Shown: positions 55,374 to 64,000 of the stretch, piece after piece
How the letters are laid out: each line of letters opens with the position of its first letter
Position numbering within the stretch: position 1 is the first letter of the stretch
Origin: Sclerodactyla briareus
Lineage: Eukaryota > Echinodermata > Holothuroidea > Dendrochirotida > Sclerodactylidae
Assembly: GCA_026419785.1 (NCBI GenBank)
Contig: JAODTK010005522.1
Location: 1-64,000 of the forward strand
Length of the DNA stretch: 64,000 nucleotides
Direction: 5' to 3'
Notes under the pieces: generated by a model
What the model saw: the letters and a program-made list of their open reading frames with translations, nothing else
The model's database searches: none
What the model was told of the DNA's origin: nothing
Position numbers and translations under genes: made by a program

Positions 55374-55492
55374 CTCTGGTGCTAGCAGTCCGTAAGGGCT
55401 CTTTGACTGTGGAGACTGGAAGGTGAAGGCAGCCTTCGTCCAGTCGTCGTGAACCGAAACGTCCGGTCCCCGAGGAGACACTGTTTGAAGGC
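55374..55492 (-). CDS. candidate internal coding exon, product unknown
   Basis: On the minus strand TCATTCTCTTACCTATAG is a strong acceptor ending at 55493. A 119-bp segment follows that is open in one frame and ends CCAGAG before GTACTG at 55373. Codon use is strikingly coding-like (GTG, CTG, TTC, ACC, AAG, GCC, GAC, CAG), giving text such as VSPRGPDVSVHDDWTKAAFT and FQSPQSKSPYGLLAPE. I recognise no family. On the plus strand the same borders also look like an acceptor (TTGTTAACAG) and a donor (AGGTAAGA), but all three plus frames contain stops, so the minus strand is preferred. No partner exons were found. Confidence 0.35.
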
Positions 55493-55624
55493 CTATAGGT
55501 AAGAGAATGATATGAGTCAGAGATGAGTTAATGGGCACCTCCTTCCCCGTCGGCCTAGCACATGGGCGGCGATTGATTCAAACATCATTGGCCTGGTCCC
55601 TAACTCTAGAAATTACTGACAAAG

Positions 55625-55835
55625 GTTGGCACAGTTGTTAAAGCGTCGGCCTTCCACCCGGAAAAACGGGGTTCGACTCCGAGTCGGGTTATTTATACCA
55701 AAGCTTAAAAATTGTACATGGTTGACCCACGAGAGCTAGGTAGGGTGTCCTCTGCGTGTGATTACCCCCATTCCTAGTCGCAGCCGACAATAGGTGCAGT
55801 ATCCAGGTCTGCACCCTGGCTGGGCCTTGAATAGT
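55625..55835 (+). mobile_element. tRNA-derived SINE, family B, copy 2
   Basis: Head GGTTGGCACAGTTGTTAAAG, CGTCGGCCTTCCACCCGG, B box GGGTTCGACTCCG. Body includes GGGTGTCCTCTGCGTGTG and ATTACCCCCATTCC, matching the minus-strand copy at 6901-7144. The 3' end is not sharply defined. Confidence 0.65.
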
Positions 55836-56187
55836 CAACAAACGAGTTATACCTATGGCACAAAATTTGGTGCCATTATCCGATTATGCCTCGAGTAAGA
55901 TGTGCATATTAATTAATTAATGTATGAATACTGTTATGCATCACATGTTTTCTGTTTTATTTCATTTACATTAATTTATCCACATTTATGCCTATTGATT
56001 CGAGCCAATCATATCCTGGGTACAGTCGTTTTTTTTTCTAATGGTGGCACAAATGGCGTGCATTATTGTTTCCCTTAGGTTTCCATATATTTCATTTTGT
56101 GTGTGATATAATTGCCGATCAGAGAAACGGAATATCAAGGCATTCAGGCATGGAAACTGCACGATTCCGTCAGTTGCGAATCGGCAC
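55836..56187. other. no feature recognised
   Basis: Nothing supportable between two SINE copies in opposite orientation. Confidence 0.4.
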
Positions 56188-56436
56188 GGTACACGGATAA
56201 ATAAGACCAGCTTCTTGGCGGTACTATTATGTGGGTCGGGCAGTTGGGGATGATCACTCGGAGACAGCAACTTGCAAATTGCCCATCCCTCGTTTATCCC
56301 TGATCCAATCCCTTTTGCAGAGCGTCCAGCGAGAAGTCAACAGGTTATTCTTGAAGTCTCTGGTTTATGACCCGACCAGGATTCGAACCCCGGGTGGACG
56401 GCCGGCCCTCTATACCAAGTGTGCTTACCAATCGGT
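56188..56436 (-). mobile_element. tRNA-derived SINE, family B, copy 3
   Basis: Minus strand: CCGATTGGTAAGCACACTTG, CGTCCACCCGG, B box GGGTTCGAATCCTGG, then TTCTCGCTGGACGCTC, GGGCAATTTGCAAGTTGC and CCGTGTACC. It aligns over its whole length with 6901-7144. The region corresponding to the A box is disturbed. Confidence 0.7.
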
Positions 56437-57094
56437 ATTGTATTCATCCAAGCGTCCGTATCACTTGTAATCCCTATCAAAGAGAAACATTTGGAGGTAT
56501 CGATATGGTGGGGAGAAGGGGGAGGGGGGGGGGGGGGGGTTGCGGCCAACCACTCACCTTGATGTCATCCATCCCTAGTCTCTTTCCGGGAAGTTCAGGC
56601 TCCGGTTTTCCTGGGCCGCTGACTCCATGTTGATCGTACCAGGGGAGTTGTCAGCCTAAGGTAGGAAGAGTTTTCCGGAAATATTCTTAATTCAGTTTCG
56701 TATCTCGGAGTCGAAGGAGCTCCTAGCTCCAGATTACATTTTGTAGAATTTTTTTGAACACTTGGTACATTTAAAACACATTTAATTGCTAAACACCATT
56801 TCAATCAAATCCATCGTTGTTCCAGTGCCAATTATATCTGTATATAGTGCTGTCAAGTGTTCAATTCACAAACATTGTGTTAACACTCTAAGAATACCTC
56901 ATCAGACGCTAAATTGAATTTAAAATTTGATTCGGTGTGGGTGAAAATTTGACCAGTGCCCTCTTGACTCAGTCCTAGGTCGGATTGACCAAGACGCTAT
57001 TAGGAGCCATTTGAAATCGCATTTATTCAGAAATTATCTCCGAATTTTGTCATCTCTGTATATAATTGTTTTGTTTGTATTGTCCGGTTTCGGG
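56437..57094. other. no gene; G16 tract and a weak LINE-like phrase
   Basis: A G-run of 16 lies at 56524-56539. At about 56995-57045 the frame AIRSHLKSHLFRNYL resembles the last residues of LINE reverse transcriptases, but the tryptophan motif expected upstream is not readable, so it is only a hint. Confidence 0.35.
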
Positions 57095-57680
57095 GATATC
57101 ATGGTTCTGCCTTCGCCGCAACCGCCGTGTCCGCGTCCGCCGCCGGAATATGTTCGCGTTACCGCAATAGCTCTTTAACGCTTTATCCGATTGATCTGAA
57201 ACTTGGCTCACATGGTCACCCAAGGTAAATCTCGGATGGATTCGAAAGTGAGCCCCGTTCCTGATTGCTGCCCTCTATTATGCAGTTTTACGCGGAAAAC
57301 ATAAGTTCGTCTGATTTACACGGAACTTGGTGGGTGTAGACTTTAGATGGTTGAGAAAAAAAAAAAAAAAAAAAAAACATGACGATGATTTTAAGGTCAA
57401 ATTTGCGAAAGATTAACTTTTCCCGATGTACACGAAACTCGGTGGGTGTATGGACTTTTTTGTTGGTTCCAAAAAACACGGCAATGATGTCAAGGTTACC
57501 GGAGGTCAAATTCGCGGAATATTTACGATTCTCCTTACTTTGTCGGATTCACACGAACCTTGGTGAGAGTGGACTTTAGTTGGTCACCCCCAAAAACATG
57601 GCAATGATTTGAAAGTCATCAGAGGTCAAGTTTGCGAAATTTTGCAATTTTACAAACATTGCTACATTTGTGCATTCAGG
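57095..57680 (-). repeat. TGACC-type composite repeat, copy 3 (reverse orientation)
   Basis: Begins with a CGG-type block on the opposite strand (CCGCGTCCGCCGCCGG), GTTACCGCAATAGC, CCGATTGATCTGAAACTTGG and CACATGGTCACC. It then has tandem units marked by GAACTTGGTGGGTGTAGAC at 57319, 57434 and 57555 (spacings 115 and 121 bp). Read as reverse complement, the order equals 27240-28030. A22 at 57356-57377 interrupts the first unit. Confidence 0.65.
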
Positions 57681-60482
57681 AGCGTAGCAGTTCATTGGAA
57701 TAAACCTGCTCCTTATTTTGGTCATGGATTTGTCCTTTTGATCAGGTTGATATAAAAATCCTTAATAACCACCATCGCCTCCATTGTTCAAAAGTCGGGA
57801 TATACATGTTGGCGGTTTACTCGCGAGGCGATGTCTAGTTACTCAGGGGTTTCAAGGTTTCAACGTTCATGAGCTCCCTGAGGTTTTTGTTGTTTTCCTA
57901 TTACTGTTTGAACATTATGTTTGTCATTGTATCTGTTTTGCATATAATGCTGAAATCGATATGACATTGCCACGAGAAGAACAAAATTAAAATGTCGTAA
58001 GGCTAGTTCACTGCAAGACCATACGAAGGATGTTCACGAACAACACTAGACTATACACCAGTGTTACATTCACATTCATTAGCGGTTTCCTCCAGGAATA
58101 ACAAAATTGAAGGAAACAATCACATAAATACAGAATTTGATGTGGAAGGAAAGTGAAACTCCGACACCTCGAGAACTCGAAACGATATCAAGAAGTGAAA
58201 AAGTTATTCAGTTTGCATGAAATATATAATAACCACACGCCTCTAAACAACGGAAACAAGGACTACACCCCTCCTCTGCCCCCCCCCCCTCCCCCCACGC
58301 ACACCGAGCACAACGTAAATCGGAAGGTTAGGAGATCATGTTGAACATGTCTTCCGAATGTCGTGATTTCCGTATAAGAGTGACTTGAACTGTAAACAGT
58401 TTTCCGCCGTGGTGTGAAGTTGTTGGGGATCGTCTAATCATTGGCTTGCTCTATCTCTGGGTAATTACGAGTGCACCACGTTGAAATAATGGTGATGAAA
58501 CGACGAGGGTCCTTCCTTAGGCCATTTACAGGCTAATTTCAGTCATTAACTTTCTGGCGATGGTGAGAAGCAATACCCAGCCTGCTCAGGAAGTTTCATT
58601 GGTCCTCGTTCTTATTATTCCTGGAGAAGAAAACCACGCATGCATGCGGACTGTTTGTGGTAGAACAGGACAACAGTTTCTAGTCACCTTCCGTAGACGC
58701 GATTGTGAAAGGAAAGAACCATGTTTCCGTTGACTTGGCAATTTCCGCATAGTAACATTTATGATAATGAGACTGTCCTCGAATGTTTTTCAATATTTTC
58801 TCTCTTTAGCAAATAAGCTATCGCGAGTTTGAGTGACCGAACTCTCCCAAATTCCACACACTCACATACGCACACAGAACAACACACACACACACAAAAG
58901 AAATGTTGTAAATAAAAATTGTTCTCTCAAATTTGGCCAACTTGTAATTTAGAGGGAAACACCATATTTTGTGCCATTGATCATGTTTGCTCATTGTCAA
59001 CATTTTCTTTTCAATTGGCTTATATTCAGTGGTCAACATGGCCGGATGATTTGGAATTTTCAATACTGTGAAAAGTCACAAAATAAACTTTTCCTACGAA
59101 ATCACAATCATTGAATATTATGGGGCTATGGGCTAAATGTTGGAACTTGGACGAATTATTTGGAGATTGGAATAACCGCATAGTTTTGAAGGTATAGGAA
59201 GTCACAAAACATAGAATTGTCCCTCCCAATTGTAAGAAAATTAAGAAAACAAAACTGGAATTTCGTTCAAAAGAGGTTTATGTTCAGCTACGTTTTCACT
59301 ATTTTTCACATTATTGATTGACTGAATGGATTTATATTTGAAATTAGGTAAGGAGACATTCCTTTCCAATGGGTCGAAAGTGCGAGGTAGGAAAAAATTA
59401 TGGAAAACAAATATTTTCACTAATTTTTCAAAAAACTGTTATTTAGTCACAAACATATAGTTCCCGCTCGTGGTTGTGTAAACCTCCGAGTAGATGGAAA
59501 ATAACCGTTATCAATTTCCTCCAGAAATGTTCCAGTTCGGCCCGAATCTAATTCTTTGGAATTTTTTCAATTATCCAATTATGTGACTTTTTGAATAGCC
59601 TAGTGGTTTCAAATTTTTGAAACAGGTACCGTAAAGAGTTGAAAAATATTGTCTCTTTCCTGAAAGGCGGGGTGGTATTTACATGAGAATATGGATTTTC
59701 GAAGGAATGCACTAGTCTTGCATTTAACCAGATGTTCACGATATTCGCCAATGGAAATAGTAGAGCTGTTTGAATTTAGGTGGAACAACAACAAAAAAAT
59801 GAAAAGAGTTCAAATACCACTGAGTCGACAATGGATGCATTATTCAACTATATACGACACGTTTCCCATTCGTTAGCCCACGAGATTTGCTATACCGCTG
59901 CTCGTAGTATCTTCAATTCTTCTTTTCATCAGACTATAACATACTTCGCGTTCAGTATACTATACACTTGCCTTCGGGTATACATTCTGCCGATTTCGGA
60001 AAGTATTCTTCAATTCCAGGACCGCCGCTAGTCGTTCTAAATGAGCCACGCGTGTGGGATCCGCGATACTCGCCATGATAGTTTTGAGAAGAGATCGGCT
60101 TCTTCTCTGAAAATGTGTCAACTGAAATCCATTAGATTGGGTTAGTGTTAGCTTCTTCTTGGCTAATCCCGTGCACTACAGGTGAACATTAGTTTCTAAC
60201 AAGTGCAAAATTACAATAATACGGGTTTAACAGCAGTTTGCTCGTTATGTATAGGCTATACGACAGGTATAAGATCACCCTTGGGGTTGGGGCCGAGTGG
60301 AGACTGTTGACCCTTTCCGTGACTTTGACGCAGCACAGGATAAAATGATCGATACAATTATCGACCAACGTACAGCTCCCAAAGATCCATCGAATTGCAC
60401 AATTATCCTATCGATTTTGTGAAGTTTATCAATATAGTACGACGAAGTTAGCCATAGACGAAAATTGGATGCGGGTAGAACT
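57681..60482. other. no gene recognised; (CA)n at 58856-58896
   Basis: An imperfect (CA)n tract is at 58856-58896 and a C-run at 58280-58297. Several overlapping 60-80-codon ORFs show nothing recognisable. Confidence 0.4.
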
Positions 60483-60510
60483 CAGCAGCAGCAACAACAA
60501 CAACAGCAGA
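60483..60510. repeat. CAG/CAA trinucleotide repeat
   Basis: CAGCAGCAGCAACAACAACA, then ACAGCAG. Nine or so CAR triplets. No surrounding frame suggests a polyglutamine protein. Confidence 0.85.
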
Positions 60511-61122
60511 CTGATGAACTAATAAAGGTCGAAAATGAGGGGAGATTACCCGAATTACACGCTGCATGCGCGCGGATTTTCGATCGAACACTCGAAAATG
60601 TGCAAAATGCATATCGGGTTGCGCGGGCATGTGTAGAGTAATCGTATAGCCTAATGTTATCATGCAATCGAATTGCGATAAATCGGAGTCACTACGGGCA
60701 AGTTACAATGGTAAATACAGTTCAAGTGCACATCACGGTATGGTCTACTCGAGACTATCAGCCTAAAGTATTGTCCTGACTATACAGTCAAGGCTCTGCA
60801 AGACTACTGCGTACAGGTACTTGTAAAGGGTAGCATACCGTGTCCTAGCAACATTTCCGCGTCAGTTTGATTTTCAGAGGCAGATGAGAACATTGGGCAA
60901 TTAAAATGATGCTGACCCTACGAGTCATTGAGAAACATATCGCCATTTCTTGGCAATTTTGGCAACCCCCGCATTCCTCTGAGAGTGGTGCCGACATTCT
61001 AACTTGAAAATGTTGGTTGGCAAATACCACCTGGGCAATATGTTTTACCTAACCTGGGTGAACATTTACTCGAAATGAGTAAAATTGTGTTTGTTTACAT
61101 GAACTAAAGCATATACACCATA
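60511..61122. other. no gene; partial MITE copy at 61004-61062
   Basis: AATGTTGGTTGGCAAATACC, ACCTGGGCAATATGTTTTACC matches the left arm of the 54778-54936 MITE, but no right arm follows. The rest is featureless. Confidence 0.5.
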
Positions 61123-61330
61123 AGTATAGGAAGACCGATTACATTGCTCGTGCAGGGTCCTCTTATTCTTTACTCCGGAGCTCAATTCAACCGCCCATAA
61201 ATGAATATTCAATGTTTTTCGGTCTCAGCTAGATACAGGTACAGGAAAATCTCTCATATTGTTCGTGCGGGGTCCTCCTATCATATACTCTCTGGAGCTC
61301 AATTCAACCGCCTACATCTTCACACAAATC
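61123..61330. repeat. tandem duplication of about 112 bp
   Basis: TAYAGGAA, ATTG(C/T)TCGTGC, GGGTCCTC, CTC(T)GGAGCTCAATTCAACCGCC occur twice in the same order, with spacing of about 112 bp. Confidence 0.75.
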
Positions 61331-61830
61331 TCCGCTCCTGTCAGTTGTTGAGTGAAACCCTCAACTGCCAACAAATGGCTGCGCCCTTGTCACAATAGCC
61401 CACAATGGGGTTCGTTTTAGTCGAGTGATAGTGTACTGATAGTTTTCATATATGGGCATGAACGTACCATATATGGTATATCAATGTCCATATTTGTAAA
61501 CTGACAGAGATCTAACCGACGGCAAAAACCCCATTATAATTCCAATGGCGGGTTGATCGGTTGAATGATTATGTTGTTACGAATAGTAATCAATAGCGTC
61601 AAATATTGTCGGTAATCAGGTCATCGTTTGATCATATTATTTCTTGGGCGATATATGTATTGAAAGGGCCTATCCCTATACGAAAAGACAATAACAAATA
61701 ATTACAGTCAATATGGATCCAAATTCTATTACTACTAGCATACATGTACCGTTCCATTCAGTGGCACCGGGTTTGCCTCTAATTTTCCAGAAACATATGT
61801 TACTTCTCTATACGTGTGCAACACTGATAC
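61331..61830. other. no gene; perfect 14-base palindrome at 61465-61478
   Basis: TACCATATATGGTA is a perfect palindrome containing a consensus CArG box (CCATATATGG). Without a neighbouring gene its role is unknown. Confidence 0.45.
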
Positions 61831-61910
61831 TAAACTAAACTAAACTAAACCAAAATAAACTAAATTAAACTAAAATAAAATAAGCTAAAATAAGCTAAAA
61901 ATAAACTAAC
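61831..61910. repeat. (TAAAC)n-type microsatellite
   Basis: Perfect TAAAC pentamers at 61831-61850 grade into TAAAATAAAC, TAAATTAAAC and TAAGCTAAAA variants, ending at 61910. Confidence 0.9.
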
Positions 61911-62768
61911 GCGAAGATCCCCCTTGTGACGTTGTCAGGATCCGCGTAACATGCGACTTGAACATAATCATAAAAACACCAGATCATAAAGAACAATATG
62001 GACAATGTGCATAATCATAAGATGAGCCGATATCGGCTACGTATGACACTATGAATGTCTTTGTCAAATCAGTTTTATTATTTCGTGTTTTGTCTGGGGA
62101 AGAAGAAAACCGATGGATTGAAAAAAAAAGGGGATCCACTTCCCTGTACATGGACCTCAAACTTGGACGAGTTCCCCCCCCCCCCCACACCACCTCTGTC
62201 GTGCAATTTGAGAATGGAAATGAGGTCTAAGTAAATAATGTCAAGAATTCACGATCGGAGCGCATTATAATATCAAGGTTCTCCATACAAGGTGATTCGT
62301 GTTAGAGAAACAAACACATTAGGGTTACTCTATCGGTGTGGTATAGACTCGGATGTTTGTATACCGATGCCAAATCGACCCTCAGCCAGCTTCACGGTCG
62401 AAAAAAACCTTACGTGATGAAATTCGAAAGTAAAATGGAACGAATTACTCGAAGGAAAGAAAATTTGCGGTTCAAAAAATGAAATCATCACTGTAAGTAT
62501 GGTGGAGGTACTCTCTGGTATAGGCGAGAATTTTGTTTCCTAGTTTACCTCAATTAAGTGCAGAAGTGACTATTTCTTCGTACAAAAGAAGAATCATCCT
62601 AATCTGTGACCTGTTACTTCTTCCAAGAAAATAAACCGCTGCTGGCCATCCGCTACATACTATCAACTATGAGCTAATGTATTGACCACGCACCCATTTT
62701 CCGTGGGCTATAGGGTGGACCGGAGGCGATTGCCGAAGGTATACAGGTCCGTGGGTCATTCCTATAGG
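61911..62768. other. no feature recognised
   Basis: C13 at 62174-62186 is the only notable detail. Confidence 0.4.
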
Positions 62769-63160
62769 GAGGGATTTCGCTCAGTCGGTAGAGGCTCCAG
62801 CCTGAAAAACATTGATTGCGAGTCGGGCCCATTGGAAGACCCGAGAGGATTTCCGCAGTCTGTTGGACAAGGCATGTCTCCTGAACTGTTCCACCGCAAC
62901 CCACGTGGAAAAGTGGGTACCTTGTGTAGGTGACTGTAAAGAGTAGAGTGAGCGTGTATGGGACTGCCCTATTGAGACACGAGGAAGTGATCGTACTGAA
63001 ATCGTGCGTCGGGAGTAAACACGCCAGAAAGGGTGCTCATATAGTACGGGCTGTGGCAAGTCATATGATCAGGGGGTAATATTCTGATAAAGCGCTTTGA
63101 GCAGTCTTCAACTGGAAAAGCGCTATATAAGCACGGATATTATTATCATTATTATTATAC
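62769..63160 (+). mobile_element. tRNA-derived SINE, family A, with L2/CR1-type tail
   Basis: Head with A box TTCGCTCAGTCGGTAGAGG (62775-62793) and B box GCGAGTCGGGCCC (62819-62831). The body shares GCATGTCTCCT and GTGGGTACCTTG with the 4594-4780 copy. The 3' end is AAAGCGCTTTGAGCAG, GAAAAGCGCTATATAAGC, then (ATT)n with one ATC. This tail is the signature recognised by L2/CR1-type reverse transcriptases, so it indicates the likely LINE partner. The B box is degraded, so this copy may be inactive. Full length about 390 bp, making it the most complete SINE here. Confidence 0.8.
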
Positions 63161-64000
63161 AAGATTGACGGATGAAAAAGACATCGCAGCAGACCAGCAT
63201 GAATATAAATATCTCCGAGAATTAAACAGCAGTTTTCACTTTCTCCCTATATAAAACTTTCTGTTCTGAAAGCTATAGGATACGTCGCAGTTACAGGTCC
63301 TTCGTCCGCCGTATTAATAAGACCAGCTGCCAGGTCGAACACCGATAGAATGTCCTCTCGCCTCGTGATATATGGTCATGCGCAAGCGATCCAACTCGTG
63401 ACCGGATGGTTACTCAATTGCTTGAAAGAAAGAAACAATGTTGAGACCGGATACTTACTGCAATCATATTCCCACTTGTACGCGTATACCAGACGTCAGA
63501 CTGGCGAAAGAGTGTGTCGCCCACCTATTCTTACTCTTATCTCGGGAGTCTGAAGAGGGAACCCGGAGCTTGCCTTTCGTCTGCTCGGACCGTCACTTGG
63601 TCCTAGTTTGAATGATATGCTCGAAATTCTACTATAGTCCCGCTTTCGTAGTATTTTTTTTCACTGATTAATACACGTAGCACCTAAACGAGGAGACGTG
63701 ATGGATGTAAGAGAAGAAATATTTCACGAATTTTGCGCCTAACCATTCGTTTTCGAGTCTGCTCAGGGGGGACCCTGGAGTTGCGCGTGTATTGTCGACC
63801 ACCTCTGTAACGATCTATTATATAGTTCACCATCCCTGCGGGGAATACTTGCCACGACACTCTAGTAGATCGAGTAGCGAAGGGGCACGCTGTGCCTGGA
63901 TCCATCATGGACATTTTCAGCCATATACTTTATTTCACTTTCTATCACTAACGGCGTAATTGAATAATCGGTATCGAGTGTCTAGAGAATAGCCTCTGCA
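63161..64000. other. no feature recognised
   Basis: Nothing supportable up to the window edge. Confidence 0.4.

Noticed and set aside
55371-55499. Plus-strand exon with acceptor TTGTTAACAG and donor AGGTAAGA
   Set aside because: All three plus-strand frames contain stops within the segment; the minus-strand reading is open.
56995-57045. LINE reverse-transcriptase end (AIRSHLKSHLFRNYL)
   Set aside because: Only this short phrase fits. The upstream RLWN motif is not readable, so chance cannot be excluded.

Overview
This window looks like non-coding, repeat-rich nuclear DNA of a marine invertebrate. An echinoderm or other non-chordate deuterostome is my best guess, but that is inference. The grounds are long TGACC/AGGTCA-rich tandem arrays with a GTAAACACGATAA motif, frequent AGGCCTA words, tRNA-derived SINEs (one with an L2/CR1-type GCGCTTTGAG...(ATT)n tail), many short inverted-repeat DNA elements, (CA)n tracts and long C or G homopolymers. 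There are no long open frames, operons or ribosome binding sites. No complete protein-coding gene can be supported, and most open frames of 60-200 codons fall in repeats.

Layout. 1-8 kb: an inverted-repeat element with an internal C-tract, a 121-bp tandem array, a tRNA-type SINE, a dispersed repeat and a second SINE family. 8-20 kb: sparse, with a 135-bp duplication, an L2-like 3' tail, a 15-bp perfect inverted repeat and a hAT-like terminus. 20-23.2 kb: a direct duplication in which one copy carries an extra 544 bp flanked by TTGAGG, followed by a 635-bp inverted-repeat element. 23.7-30 kb: a family of CpG-rich dispersed units surrounding a TGACC-type tandem array that ends in a CGG-rich domain. 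32-34 kb: three adjacent tandem duplications. 37-43.5 kb: weak exon candidates on the minus strand, a foldback element with (CA)/(GT) arms and a 1.37-kb element with doubled terminal repeats. 44-47 kb: the end of an LTR, a tRNA-Lys-type primer-binding site and a frameshifted Gag remnant with an RRM-like fold. 47.6-50.4 kb: a 60/66-bp minisatellite, then a 1.8-kb two-level satellite. 52.2 kb: an intact tRNA-Gly(TCC) gene, the most secure gene here, followed by a LINE reverse-transcriptase tail. 53-64 kb: further small elements, SINEs and microsatellites.

The genes do not form a pathway. The tRNA gene would be transcribed by RNA polymerase III from its internal promoter. The SINEs borrow the same A/B-box design, and one has a tail suited to mobilisation by an L2/CR1-type LINE. 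The small inverted-repeat elements encode nothing visible and would depend on transposases from elsewhere. Five short exon-like segments are listed at low confidence because their splice signals and codon use are better than background; none could be assigned to a known protein. Many repeat copies differ by single-base indels, and I cannot tell mutation from sequencing error.
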